64,000 bases of DNA, from the NCBI GenBank assembly GCA_032358165.1, contig JAALGY010000061.1, forward strand, positions 186,001 through 250,000, in the 5' to 3' direction. The position numbers were made by a program, and so were the translations under genes. The notes below the pieces were generated by a model. That model did no database searches. It was not told the DNA's origin and was given only the letters and a program-made list of their open reading frames with translations. Below, piece by piece: positions 23,475 to 36,120 of this stretch. Positions within the stretch are counted from its first letter, which is position 1; every line of letters starts with the position of its first letter. The stretch is from Diplosphaera chodatii. Lineage: Eukaryota > Chlorophyta > Trebouxiophyceae > Prasiolales > Stichococcaceae.

Positions 23475-24407
23475 ACATGAGTGCAGTGTCGACCAGTGCA
23501 CTCACCACCTTGAGCTTGCGGACCACTTTGAAATGATCTGTGGAGGAATCCGGAAAAGTGAAGCGAGGCCAGGCACAAAGTAGAGAGCAGTTTCCTTGCG
23601 GCAGCCTCTGCAAAAAAAGCGTGTAGCTGATTGTGCGATGATGGCTAGGCATGAACGCTCGGCATCTGACACGCAGGCAATGGCGACGTCTGCGGCATGA
23701 CCGCAGTGCACTGGAGCCGGCCCTCCAGCAGCTGCCTAACCCAAGACGCAAGACGGAATGGCAACATGACGCAGAGGATTGTAATTAGAGACGAATGCCA
23801 GAGATGAGCGGCTGATGCCACCCGCCAGGATCAAGGGGTCTGCGGGGCAGCGGACACGACCTGTAGAATATACGCCGAGACCCTCACAACCCTGCTATTC
23901 CGCTGCTGGTTGATCCTTACAGTTGTTGTGAACTGTTGCATGTGCATGCAGCGGCACGCTGCGGTTACTTGAATAAGGGTTCAGAGACACATTAAGCACA
24001 GGAGGTTTGTCTGACAGCCTGCATGCATGCATCAAGTTTCGCAGCATCGGGTGGCATGTGCACGCAGCGCATGATGAACAGCAGTGTTGCAGCGGGGGAC
24101 ACTGTGAACACATTGCCACATTGCACCTTGTGCCACCATTGTGAGGAATTGAAGCGACCAACATCTGCAAGTGTGATCCGAATGCCCAGGTATCCAATAT
24201 CAGGCCCTGCTGAATACGACCGACCACGGAAGGCCCAGTGCAACCTGTTTGCAGCACCACCGCCAGGTTATGCGGCGGCACATGGAACTGCGACCGATAG
24301 CTTCCACCTGCTTCCAGTCAGTAAGAAGCATCAGCGACGTTTGAACGTTGCATTGCATTGCACTGTGCGTTCGGTAGCCTTGTGCGTTTCCGCAAAACAT
24401 CACCGAG
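23475..24407. other. intergenic region, no gene seen
   Basis: About 930 bp between two plus-strand genes; composition drops relative to the exons and no motif-bearing frame is present. It should hold the MYB 3' UTR and the promoter of the next gene. Confidence 0.55.
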
Positions 24408-27400
24408 ATGGCGTCGACAACACCAGCAACGTCAGCGCCACCCGAGTCCGTCCCCGACTTCGCAACGTGAGCTGCCTGATATGACACATTCCAAACAGCA
24501 CCGTCTGCGTGATCCCAGACCTTGCAGTGCTGCCCCTGTCACCAAAACCAAGTGAAGCCCGAAAGCTGCAGCCTTGCATGGCCAGCGTTGCACTTGGCAA
24601 CTGCATAGGGTTGTCTCACGTTCAGCATGATCGGCTGTCGACACCCACGAACGCTGCGTGCAGATCACAGGCCTAAGATCCAGCAGGTTTACAATGGCAG
24701 CTGTCGGGCACAAGTTGCTGATGCTGCATGTGCCCATTCTCTGCAGGCTGCGGCAGTCGGCACGCGAGAATGCCATACGCTACTCAAGCGCTTTTAAGCA
24801 CATGAAGGACCAAGACCTGGTGGACTCTGCCCGCAACAAGGTGTGCACTAGGCAATTTGTGGCTCGTCTTCCCACATGCAGCGGGAACGCAAGATCCCGC
24901 TGCATGCGCAACCCCTGTCCACATACAGCTCAGCACCGTGCACTCCTGCCTGCTGTGCACACGATGACCGTGATTGTTTACACATACATGCTCAGAGAGA
25001 GAATCTCAAGTCCGCTGCGCACAGGGGACCACTCCTGGCAAGTTCCTGGCGCAGTCGTTCCGCGAGCACACCAGCAAGTGAGCAGAAGCGCACATGAGCC
25101 CACACATGTAGGCTACATATGCTAGACAGCGACGAGCACTTTGCTATGTTTGGACACATCATGGACACGCAAGCACCCGGAGCAAGGCTGTGCACTTGTA
25201 TGTTGTGCAGGGACCCGCGCATCACGAGCGCCGACGCGCGCAGCCAGGAGCAGGACATGGGCGCCTTTCACACCCTGACCGGCCTGCTTCAGGTTGCTTT
25301 CTCCATGCTTCACTACGTGCTTTGCAGATCACTGCTCGGGTCCAGGGCTCAATCACGAGACATGTGTGTGTTGTGCCTGGCTTGCTGCTTGATGCCGGCA
25401 AAGCCATGGCAGGTTTACCTTATTGTGAGCGTGTCGAAGGATGTACATGCCAGCATCAGGCTGCGGCCAACTGCATGCAGACCAGCGCGATGCTGTCCAG
25501 CATGCAGGGGCTGCTGAACAGATGCTGCTGTGCTGTAGTCCACTGCATCACACATGTCCTCTGTTCTCTATACCTGCCCTGTAACAGGTTGCATGCATGC
25601 TGGTTCATGTGCAGAGCCGTGGCCCGGAGGTGGGGGCCATCGCGGCGCAGGGCCTCGCCAGCCTGTTCGACAACACGGTGCGCCCCAGATTTGCAAGTAT
25701 GTGTCCACGCCCAGCACCAGGAGCAGCCGTCTCGTGCGCGACAGACCACCTTGAGGCTTCTGTTGCATGGCATAGCCATGAATTGCACACTTCTGCACTG
25801 GGTGCGTGCAGGCGCCAATGGGCCCCTGGGCCGGGCCGGCCACCAGCATCGGCCCGCAGAACACGGTGGCGATGATGCTGGCGCTGCTGTGGCCCGACAT
25901 CGCGGGGGCCCTGGCCGACCCCGCCTTCCTGGCCGCCTCAGGTGCATGATCAGGGTTTGGCGGCAGTAGGAAGCAGTGCAAGCCGGGAAGAAAACAGACA
26001 TTAAGGTCTCGAGTCACTCTTCAGGCTAGCATGTGCATGAATCATAAGGGTCTGCACACAAGATGGTTGCCTGAGGGCACTCGCAGAGGTGCTACCCTTG
26101 GACATGCTGGCATTCATGGGCAAATTTGCCCTTTGTGCCGGGCTGCTGCTGAGCACAGCACTCATCTACCCACAGCATGGAAAGTGAGCATCAGTTGTAG
26201 GTGCTCAATTTTCTGCTGCGAGGTTGGATGAGCGCTGTACAGCAGCATCACGGGGACCAATCCTGCTAGTCAGTCTCGGTGTCTAGTCCAGCCGAGTCCT
26301 ATGAACCCTGGTACAGTTGCTGTGTATGGGTGCTTTTCTATGCCAGATCTGCCGCAAATCCGTTGGTGAATTCCATGAGCATCTGTCACGAATACTGTGC
26401 AGATGCGTTGGATCCGACAGCGGTGCCGCAACTGGTCGCTGCGGCGGCCGCCATGCTGCCTGCTGACACGACAGACCTGGCCAGCCAGGTGAGAAGAGAT
26501 GAGATATGCTTGCTCGATTCAACCTGAGCAACTAGCATGCACCTAGTGCCCACACAGTGCACCCTGCAGTCTGGCCACACACTCCATGGATTGGCGGATC
26601 AAACAAGCACCATGGCTTTGGCATACAAGTACATTGTGTCGTCCAGCTCCGACAAATGCTGGTGTTTCGCGAGTGGCGTGCATCGAAACAATCCCCCACA
26701 TGTTCATACGCCTTGCACGCTGAGCTCGTCGCCATGCGCTGACATGCCGCGAACTGCTGCGCTGCAGCTGCTGCCGTGGTCGTCCCGCACCATCGCGTGG
26801 GCGTCCACCCTGGACCCCACCTCCCCCTGGGACGCCGGCACCATGGGCACCGTCTCGATGCTGGCAAATGTGACCACCATGCTGGCAGGTGCTACGGGCA
26901 GAGACGCCAAAGCTGCCTGCTGGCACGCTGTTGTGCAGGCTGCACCACTGACACCATTCATGCTGCCGTGAACATGTTATAGCCCTTGACTGTGTTCACA
27001 AGAGGTGCTGCTGAATTTTCTGCCGCAGGCCCGGAGGCGGACGCCTTCGTGGCGGACCCGGCCCTGCTGCCGTCGCTGCTGAGCCTGGCGCAGCGCGAAA
27101 ACGCCGCCACCGCCGCCGCCATCACCGCCGCCACCACCAGCGTGGGCGCGGGCGGCGCCCTGTCTGACGGAGCTGCGAATGCAGTCGACCTGGTGAGGCA
27201 GCTGAAGGTCTGTTAGCTTTGCTGCAGGCAGCGCATGGGAGCAGCCGGACTTCGATGTTCCTGCAAGCTTTGAAGAGTTCACCGCTTGCACTCAATGCTT
27301 CCTTACAGCCTGTTGAATGGAACTCCCCTGAGCATGGTGCCTGCAAACCAGCGTGTAGTCTAACAGTTGTGCACGATTGGCAACTACCTTTGTACAGTGC

Positions 27401-28648
27401 CGGCACACTGGCCGCATCGCTTGCAATCAACAGGGGCCTTGCCCCTGCTGATCACACTGATGCAACCAGGAACAGCCTGGCTCATGTGGGATGCAGTGCT
27501 GAGTGCGTATCAACCCCTTGTGCAGGCGGGCACGCTGGGCTCACGGACGGTGGACGCGCTGACAGGCGCTGCCAACGTCGCCGCACGCCGCCGTGCAGCC
27601 GAGGCTGGGGCCGGCGGCGTTGCCGGGCTCACTGGTGACATTGCCAACCTACAACCCCAACATGAAGTTTTGTTGAGATATCCCACACAACGTTTCAGCA
27701 GCAGCTGCATCCGCCAGGCCAGTCCTCGATTGTAGCACCAGAACCTGTACTCCAGCGCCGCGATCCTTTCTCACAATCGGTCTTGCTGTGGTCCAGCGGG
27801 TTTTGATCCGGAGATGTGTGGCATCGCCACTGCAGGCGGCGGCGCGGCCCCCGGCCCCGGTGCGGGCACGGCTGGCGCCGGCGCGCCTGCGCCTGGCAGC
27901 ACATCTGCGGCCGGCGGCACCTCCGGCGCTGGCGGCGGCGCCCCCGCCCCCGGCGGCACGCCCATCGCGCCTCCCACCTCCACAGGTGACGCGGCTGCCG
28001 CGGCGTGGGCCTGGTACAAGGCCAAAGGTGTGCACCGAATCATCAAAGGTTCGAGGGCGCTGATGCGTCTGCAACAAGCTGATGCACTGCATAGTACGGT
28101 ATGCCCAGAGGGCTGCACAGCACGCTAGCGCTATGTGTGTTTACGATCATCATCGGCCAGAACAATCTCGCACCAGCTGCCGTGATGCCTGCGCCGAACA
28201 GAGTGTGGCTGCTGACGCTGATGCTGCCTCTGTACAGGCGGCGCCGCAGGCGGCGCGGCCGGCACCCCCGCCTCCTCCCCAACCGCTGGTGAGCCGCCCC
28301 ATGCTGCTGCCGTTGACGTTGCGCTACATCATGCGCCCAGCGGGGGCTGAGTGCACATGCTGCGCTGTGCCATGCGCACATGTAGGGCTGGAACATGAGC
28401 CAGGTCCTGTTGGCCCGCAGCCGTGATACTAACAACAAACGCACAGCTCGATAGAGACTGTTGGCCATCAAATGCTTGCCTCGGTGGTGTGCGTCTGCCT
28501 CACCAGGACGCTGTGATGTAGCATGGGATTATGCATTGCTTGCCAGTTACGTGCAGGCAGCGCCGCAACCACCGGCGCCCCGAGCTCGGGCGCGCCAGCC
28601 GCAGGCGGACCGGCCGACCCTGCAGCAACGTCGAGCGGCCGCCGCTGA
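24408..28648 (+). CDS. unrecognised helical protein with Ala/Gly/Pro-rich tail
   Basis: I do not recognise the family. Thirteen exons join with consistent phases: 24408-24466, 24747-24840, 25025-25077, 25211-25292, 25615-25677, 25812-25941, 26403-26488, 26768-26888, 27029-27207, 27526-27634, 27836-27985, 28238-28288, 28557-28648; about 422 residues. The N-terminal 120 residues are charged and helical (LRQSARENAIRYSSAFKHMK). The middle is made of Ala/Leu-rich helices (PEVGAIAAQGLASLF, VAMMLALLWPDIAGALADP, VPQLVAAAAAMLP), which might form an armadillo/HEAT-like or membrane-associated fold. The last 110 residues are Ala/Gly/Pro low complexity. The stop at 28648 is the simplest end; a further exon near 28700-28860, in more than one frame, cannot be excluded. 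No signal peptide is seen. Confidence 0.68.
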
Positions 28649-29541
28649 GGCGGCAGTGGTCGTGACATGAAGACTGGGTCACACAGCTGCTCCGCAGGCT
28701 GCAGCGGCTGCGGCCAATGCCGCAGCGCTCCCAGCTGGCATGCCCGGCCTCATCCGGCGTCGCAGCTGGCTGACCCAGCCACACAAACGGGACTGCAGCA
28801 GGCGTGCAGCGCAGGCTGCAAATATCAAGCGCAGCAACTTCACTCCAGCTGCCTGAAGGAAGGCGGGGGTCCAGAAAGGGGGCAGCGCCAGTAGTAGTGG
28901 CGGCAGGAGAGTATCAAGGTCAGCTGCACTTGTAGGATCAGGGTCGCCTTGGTTTCAGTGCAGCAGGGGTTTGACAGCACAGTCCACGGTTGGTACACAG
29001 CAGAAGCCTAGGGCTATTCGCAAGCAGATCCACGGTGAAGGGTTTGCGCTCACCTGCAGCTCGGTGGTTTGCATCGTTATGTTTTGTTTCTGGGCAAGTC
29101 TGCAGCAGCGTTTGATGATCGGCAACTATGTGCCACACTCTTCTCATCACACGGGTGTCAGGCGTGCAGTAACCTAGGACATCGTATGTGAAGGTAGGAT
29201 CGCAAGATAAGGATCAGAGCAGGAGGTTTGTGCAGTGCCCCCATACATTGCATCATCGTGACATCGCGTGGGTCACTCCTGCCTCCCCGGTCAAAGGCAA
29301 TTTCAGAAAAGAATACAACGCAACCCAATGTGGTTCAATATATCAATAAACGCCCAATTATGCCCGACGTGCTTGGTATTTGCCACTTCTGTATATGGGG
29401 CCCGTCTGACACACCCTAAGAATGAACAGTGCCCCTCAATCCACACCAGGTGCGCCAGTTGCGCTAATCAGCTCCTTTCAATTTCAGTACCACTGCAATG
29501 GCCAAGCAAAGCATGATTGCTGTCGCGCGCAGCGCGGCCCG
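28649..29541. other. convergent intergenic region
   Basis: About 890 bp between two convergent genes. The first 210 bp remain GC-rich and could encode a last exon of the upstream gene; the rest is lower in GC and shows nothing coding. Confidence 0.5.
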
Positions 29542-32500
29542 TCAGTCGCTCTTGCCCAGCCGCTCCTTGATCTGCGGAATAAGGCTGGGGGAGTTGTACG
29601 TCAGCAGGCCGCTGATGAGGATCGCCGAGCCCAGCAGGAACTGCGGGCCGAGCTGCGGGGCGGTGCCCAGGTACGGCAGCTGGAAGGAGAAGGCCCACAG
29701 CGTCAGCGGCGTCAGCGCCGCGATCGCCAGCGAGTTTGCCAGCGCACCTGCGGCATATGCATTAACAACCAATCTACAGCTGCAATCCGAAGATCGCTAA
29801 AATAGTGTTAGTCGGCTCACTCAACATGCACAGGTCCTAGTGAGATTGCACGTGGCACATGGCACATGTAGCCGAGCAGAGTCAGCAGCCTGAGCCTGTC
29901 CACGCGCAGCAGCAGACGCACCGCTGGTGCGCACGACGAGCAGCGAGCAGATGTTGAATGCCAGGTTGGCGGCCACGTACAGGATGGGCAGCAGCGGCGC
30001 GCCGTCGCCGTTGGCCCCCATGAACACCTTGGCGCCTGTTGAGCAGGTGCAGGCAGGCTGCCGGGGCTGATTTGAGGTGACTTTTGGCGGGCAGCCAGCT
30101 GCCGGACAAAACAACAAGGAGGAGAAGAAGAGGAGAACAGGCAGGCCACGAGGATCCAGGCACTGTCGCACAACCTGAGCGTGCATGAAGTCGTTGCAGT
30201 GACGCCATTTGCACTGGCGGTCTGCCACACGATCAGGCACGACGAGCTGGAAGCGCACCTTCGACGAGGTACCCCGGCAGGTTCTGCCAGCCGATGCCGC
30301 GCAGGCTGGCGATGCCCGGCAGCATGAGCGCCACGCTCAGCGCCTGGAACCCGGACGCGAAGCTGCAGACAGGCGGGACACCTTTTGGTAGAGTGTTCTG
30401 TACAATGCGCCACGAGCGCCTAACATGTTCACATGCTGGAGGGACGGGGTGCACACCGCTGCAAGTTTGCACAGCCGCCGCAGCGTGCAAAGGACCAACA
30501 ACGAGGTCGTGAGCTCATGTGCAACAGCAGGTAAGGCTGACAGGAGGCAGGGCGGGCACCTGTTGACCACGAAGATGTCCAGGTCCTGGCCGTCCAGCCG
30601 CTCCTTGGACTCTGTGAACACCTGCGGGCGCCAAACAGTTTCGATCATGCAATCTGTTGCCACCTGAGGGATTAGGTAAACCCAACTTCCAGGCGGCTGC
30701 GCACCTTCTCCTTGGTGATGCTGTCGAGCGCGGGGAACATCATGCTGACGACGAAGATGGCGACGTATTCAGCGGCACCTGCAGCCGGGCGCAGAGGCAG
30801 ACAATCAGCGGGGGCTGAACACGAGGCGGCAGCCTCGCGCGCAAGGACCAGCTGTGCAGATGCGCTGTTCCATGCGGCTGTCCCTGTACATGGCTGCCAA
30901 GCATGTGGCCGTGCGACAAGTTGTCTGGGCGCGACGGGGTGCCTGAGCCGCAGATCCGCCCATGCCACCACCAGGCAGACTAAGTCCACACGGCGACGCG
31001 CACCCCGGCGAAGATGCTGGTGCCGCCGTCCGCCGGCAGCGCGGCGATGCACACGCCCGCCACAACCGCCGCCGCGCCCAGGTACTGCTGCCACGCCAGC
31101 TGCTTGCGCAGCACCAGCTTCGAGAACGCGATGTTGAAGAACATCACGCTCTGCTGCAGCAGCGGCAGGATGACGCCTGCGCTTGAAGGGTGCGGGGTCT
31201 CAGGGGACTGCTCGGGGCCCTGCCGTGTGCGTGCAACCCACTGCAAGCCGACCTGTCCGGCCCTCAGGTGCCCGCACTGGTGCTGTGTGCAAAATTGCAG
31301 TATTGGTGCACGTTTGACAACAGCATGACGATTGCTCGCGACGCACAGCACGCGGCAGCGTGCAAGCGTCCGCACACTGCTGACACCTGCGCCTGCCCAG
31401 AAGTAGTGGAAAGCAATGTCGCCAGCAGTCCAGGGCGGAAGTGATCGGGCCCGGAGTGCCCCAGCCACTGCCCTCCAGCTGCCCAGAGAGTGCCAGACCC
31501 GGATGTCCGGCTGTGCAGGTTTACAGACCTGGTAGCCTGGAGGCGCCGATGAAGCCGGACACCTGCGACAGCGCCTCGATGAGGCCGATCGCCGCCAGCA
31601 GCTTGATGGGCGCCGCCTTCAGCTGCTGCGGGCTGATGGCGCCCGTCCTGCAGCACCACCACACACGCAAGTGACATGTACTCAGGTGTTAGAGAATGTG
31701 TGCACCAGTAGGCGGAAGGATGGCAGTATGCCAACAGCCCCTCGAGCCTCCTTCTGTGCCAGATCAGGAACCCAGAACACTGAGGCGCGACCGTGTGCAT
31801 GTTTCTGGACGCCCTGGTATTGCCAATCAGCACAGCTGGAGCAAGACAGCAGCGGGCGTGCATGTACATGGCTGTGAATGCTTGACGGCAGGCGGTGCAG
31901 TGCTTCCCGAGTCCGCAGCAGTGGCTGTGGCGCACTCACTTGTACCGGATGCCGAGCGCCGCAAAGTACACGATGCAGTAGCCGAAGGTCTGGAACTGGG
32001 CCAGGAAGAAGACGTAGTTGCCAAGCGGCACGAGCGCCATCTGCATCAGCGGCAGCCACAGCTCCCTTGTGACACAGAGTGTCACTGATGTCGAGTCGAT
32101 TTGACGAAAACTGCGGGACCGCCTTGTGCAATTGTAGGATGCGCTGGCGATGTTGCTGGCAGTGAGTCTGCAGTCACAGCAGCAGGCTCACCTTGTAGAG
32201 CACGCGGTTCGCCACGCCAAAGGCGATGAGGGCCACCACGCTCAGCTGTTCAGGGAACACAACACACATCAGCGTCTGCGCACCGCAGGTGACGTTTGCC
32301 GAGGCCTTGCACAGCAACAGGCTTGCTGGTCGTCGAGCTGCACAGGCGAAGGGCTGATATCGTCCGTAACGTTGAGTGCCAAACAGCAATGTTGCCAAGG
32401 TCCGCACCAGCAGCTGCAGCTCGCCACCGCCTTGCTGCTCATCCTTTGTGCCCTTTGCCGCCCCGCTGCTGCCAGACCCCCTCTCCAGCTCCTGCGGCCG

Positions 32501-32873
32501 CGCGGGGTGGATGGAGCTGTCGTCTGCGCGGCCGCCAAAGCTTTTGCCGGCTGCGCACAGCAGCAGCGAGGTCCCGACCAGCACCGTGGCACTTGTTTGG
32601 GACACGCGCAGCGGACGTGCCCTTACGCAGCGGTCGCACCATCAGCTGCAGCCTGGTATGCCCACCACTCTGCAACGTACCTGAGAGCACCTGAAGCTGC
32701 CTGCGACGCTGTGCCGTCGACAAAATGCCGTGCGCCTTGCGCAGGATCAGCGGCTGCATTCTGTGCGCTTTGCTGCTGAGGGAAGCTCTGAGCGGCGGCA
32801 CGCCAGTTGTGTGTGCCGATCTATGCCGCAGCGTGGGCGCAAGACGCCCACTTCGGGCTGTTTGCGCTTGCAT
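29542..32873 (-). CDS. CRT-like (CLT) transporter, probably plastid envelope
   Basis: Multi-pass transporter of the chloroquine-resistance-transporter-like family; plant CLTs export thiols from plastids. Exons (minus): 32627-32873, 32408-32550, 32192-32245, 31940-32040, 31529-31647, 31004-31176, 30705-30778, 30560-30621, 30259-30362, 29922-30035, 29542-29747; about 466 residues. The N-terminus is a basic, Ser/Arg-rich transit peptide from ATG 32873. Family landmarks are NRVLYKMALVPLGNYVFFLA, GLIEALSQVSGF, LPGVILPLLQQS, MFPALDSITKEK, DIFVVNSFASGFQAL and a final helix ending TYNSPSLIP. All joins keep phase except the one between 31004-31176 and 30705-30778, which needs one extra base in frame; a GC donor or a microexon may lie there. 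Some ten hydrophobic segments are visible. Confidence 0.87.
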
Positions 32874-33680
32874 GCCGCACCCCTCTACTGAAAACAAGCT
32901 ATGAGGAAGGGAAGACGGACAAGCTGCAGACCTGTACGCAGTGCACATGTAGATCATCAGGCTTTTGAGACACAGGCAGTGGGTCTGGAAGTGGGCGACA
33001 TGCATGCAAGCAGAGACACGTCGACCGATGCCTTGCCTTTTGAACTGGTTCGATGATCTCCGGTCCGAAGTCCTATGCCTCGCACGAGCAACTGTGACAA
33101 ACTCAGCAAAGTGACTGACCTGGGCTGAGTTGCTGTCAGGAGAGGCTTTGCCTTTGACTGTCTATAGACCGAAGGTCGCCAATTGCCCGCCAGCTCCTCT
33201 GGCTTCCAAGCCCTGAGCCGCACGTGCCGATGACTGACACAGCGTTGACCATCATCACCACTGGATGTGCACCTCCAAGCACATCAAGCAACCGTGCAAC
33301 ACGATCAGCAGTGTCCTCTCGCCCATAGCCTGCTCGGTGCGCACCAGTGGCAGGTCGTCACAGAAAGACAACGATGGCGCACGGCAGGTCAACCATGAGC
33401 AATTGCAGCCTAGGTGACAGCACTTATTCAGCGTGGAACGACATATCACTCGGAATGCTTGCAGCACTCTCGAAGTCATGAGCTGCATGTGCCCAGCAGT
33501 CGGCATGGCGCTGCGCATGCCACAGCACACCCGCATGTATATGGGATCATGTCGGGTTCACGGCAGACATGCGAGCGTTTGCGGAGGTGACAATGATCGG
33601 GCATGTACCATATCACTATGCAGTATAGATGCATATGTTGAGTCTGTGGCCATCTTAGTAGAGTCAATGCGCACCCTGAC
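32874..33680. promoter_or_regulatory. divergent intergenic region between transporter and riboflavin deaminase genes
   Basis: About 800 bp that must hold both promoters. The minus-strand transporter frame stays open with another ATG upstream, so its start could be earlier than 32873. No other gene seen. Confidence 0.5.
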
Positions 33681-35094
33681 ATGTGTGTCCCTGCTCTCAC
33701 GCTGACAGGTCATGGCACAGCGGCTGGTAGAGCAGCATCAGCACGGCGGCATCTGCACATGCCACCCTTCCCTACAATACGATCAGCAGCCTACTGCAGC
33801 ACGGCAGCTGCTGCGGTGGCCCCGGCAGCAGCCCCTGCAGCAGGCGCCTCTGCCGCCGCCGAAACAGGGGAGGACTCCGAGCTGCTGCGCAGCGAACCAG
33901 ATCGCTACTACATGAGGTGGGTGGTCTCACAACCGCCTGGACCTGTGCAGAAGTGGCTGTGTCGCATAGGTCGGAGCAGACGGTAATGATCGCAGTTCAC
34001 TTGGTATGCTGCAGCAGACCAGGGCGGCCCACAGGCTGTTGTTGCGATGCGCATGTTTTGGTCAAACTGGCGAGGCTGGGGTGCTGATGCGCAGGAGGGC
34101 GCTGCGGCTGGCACAGCGCGGGGTGGGGCACACGTACCCCAACCCCGCCGTCGGCTCCGTCATAGTGCGCGACGGCGAGGTGAGGAACCGACACGGGTGC
34201 GCGGTGGTGTGTCCATCCTGATGCATGCCCCTGCCGCGCCTTGTGAGCGCCTGAGGCAACCTGTCACGGTGTCGCTGTATCACCGTTGTTCTGCGCAGGG
34301 AGTGCAGCGTGTTGCAAGCTGCTGGATGCAGATTTGAGGTGTATCTCAATCTTTTCTTCTGCGCCCCTGTGTGCAGGTGGTGGGGGAGGGGTACCACCCC
34401 AGGGCGGGCATGCCGCACGCGGAGGTGTACGCGCTGCGGGGCGCGGGGCAGAGGGCGCGCGGGGCGACGGCGTACGTGACGCTGGAGCCGTGCGCGCACC
34501 ACGGCCGCACGCCGCCCTGCGCGACCGCCCTTGTGGAGGCGGGCGTAGCCCGGGTGCGGCCCTGAAAGTGCAAACCGCTGAACTGATGCATGAGTTTACG
34601 CAGCCGTTTGTGCAAAACAACAAGCTGCAAAATCACGACGCCTCACGTTGAAGGCCACATGGTGCATCCCCCGAGTGCCGGGGACACAGGCCCGGGATCA
34701 GTGATGCATGTGCCCTGCGGCGCAGGTGGTGGTTGGGGTGGTGGACCCAAACCCGCTGGTCGGCGGCGCGGGCATCAAGATCCTGACCAACGCCGGCATC
34801 GAGGTGAGCACCGGCAGCGCCTGCCCAGCATGTTGGCGAGCACAAGCATCAGAGCCACCCAACCCACGGTTGTGTAGATGTCCGGCTTGCTGTTCGTTAA
34901 CGCAAGACATCAGACAGCACGTGTCAGCCGGTATGGTGAGTCACGCCTCAGGCTTATAGGCTGTGGCAACTGTGTGCATGCTGTCTCGTGGTGGTCAGGT
35001 TGTGTCGGGCGTTGAGGAGGACAGCTGCTACGCCATCAACAGGGAGTTCATGGAGCGCATGGCAGCGCAGGCGGCGGAGCAGGCCGCGTCTTGA
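33681..35094 (+). CDS. riboflavin-pathway pyrimidine deaminase (RibD/PyrD type), plastid
   Basis: Deaminates 2,5-diamino-6-ribosylamino-4(3H)-pyrimidinone 5'-phosphate in riboflavin synthesis, in the plastid in plants and algae. Exons: 33681-33916, 34095-34179, 34377-34553, 34726-34803, 34999-35094; 223 residues. About 65 residues of Ala/Ser/Arg-rich transit peptide precede the deaminase domain. The motif [11 protein letters not shown], the zinc ligand and catalytic pair in HAE (His121, Glu123), and the zinc cysteines in [12 protein letters not shown] (Cys146, Cys155) are all intact. The domain ends with [16 protein letters not shown] and a short helix; there is no C-terminal reductase domain, so it is a stand-alone deaminase, shorter than plant PyrD. 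A downstream ATG at 33759 is an alternative start. Confidence 0.91.
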
Positions 35095-36120
35095 ACATGT
35101 TATGGTTTGGGGTTTGGTAGTCTCGCTCAGAGATGCAGATGGGCTGCGTTCATGTACACATCTTGAGGGAGCATCGCCTGAGGCAGCATCAGCTGTAGGT
35201 GGACCAGCTATCAGACTGAAGCTGCACCGTCGATGCCCTGATTGTTGCAAAGATTGGAGGGTCGAACAGCACAAAAAGCCGAGCACATCTGCTAGTCACC
35301 CATGCATCTATCGGCAGCCGAGTCTTGTGGTGGAGCAATGCTGCGTGATGCGCCACCAGTGCCTACAGCAGCACATGCTCAGGACAACTGCAGACACCAA
35401 CGTCACGAAGCACCCTGGCAGCTGCATGTGCCAGCTGCAGAAGCATGGCACTGCTGCAAACATGTATATACCTCTACCATCGCAGCTGGCTGGCTGGCTG
35501 CCTCCCCAATGACGCCCGAGTGGTGCCAAGCAAGTCGAACAAGCTGTGCAGGCACCAGAAAACCAAAGGCCAACCTACAGTGAAACCAACCCCCCTGTGT
35601 GTGCGGATGCTGGGTCTTGCAAGGAGGCCGGCTCCACAGAGTCACTTTGCCAGCCTACTAGCGGAAGCTGTGATCAGGCGTGTGCCTGATTTAAGGCGGC
35701 ACTGGCGCCACCGGCTGGGGCTGCATGCATTCATGACTGAGTGAAGCGGCGGCCGCAGCCGGCGGGGGGGTGCCCATTCCCCGCCGCCGGCTGTGCCGCC
35801 GCAGCTGCGCTGATGGTGTCCTGCCGCCAGCACCAGGAGCTTCAGAGAGTATCGCTGCTTGCTGTGTGCGCGCCAGGCGGTCGTGCGCCCCTGGCGGCCC
35901 TGTGTTGAAATCGCTGTCTGGCTGGCGGCAGCGCAATCCTGCCTGCGCTGCCGGGAGGGCTGCCTGCCGGCACCCTCTACCACCTGCAAAATACGAGGGG
36001 GGCATTGTTGAAAGCTGCGCCCCACGAACCTGAGCAAGCTCCCTATCACACATCTATCACATGTGAGAAATGCTCGAAACTGAAGGAGGAGCCGGCAGGG
36101 GCAAGGGGGGCAGAAGTGCC
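35095..36120. other. convergent intergenic region
   Basis: About 1 kb between convergent stops. The frames here lack motifs. It should hold both 3' UTRs; no gene seen. Confidence 0.55.

Noticed and set aside
33716..33760. tRNA-like A-box string (GGTAGAGCAG) near 33725
   Set aside because: No B box (GGTTCRA) or cloverleaf follows; the region encodes the transit peptide of the riboflavin deaminase.
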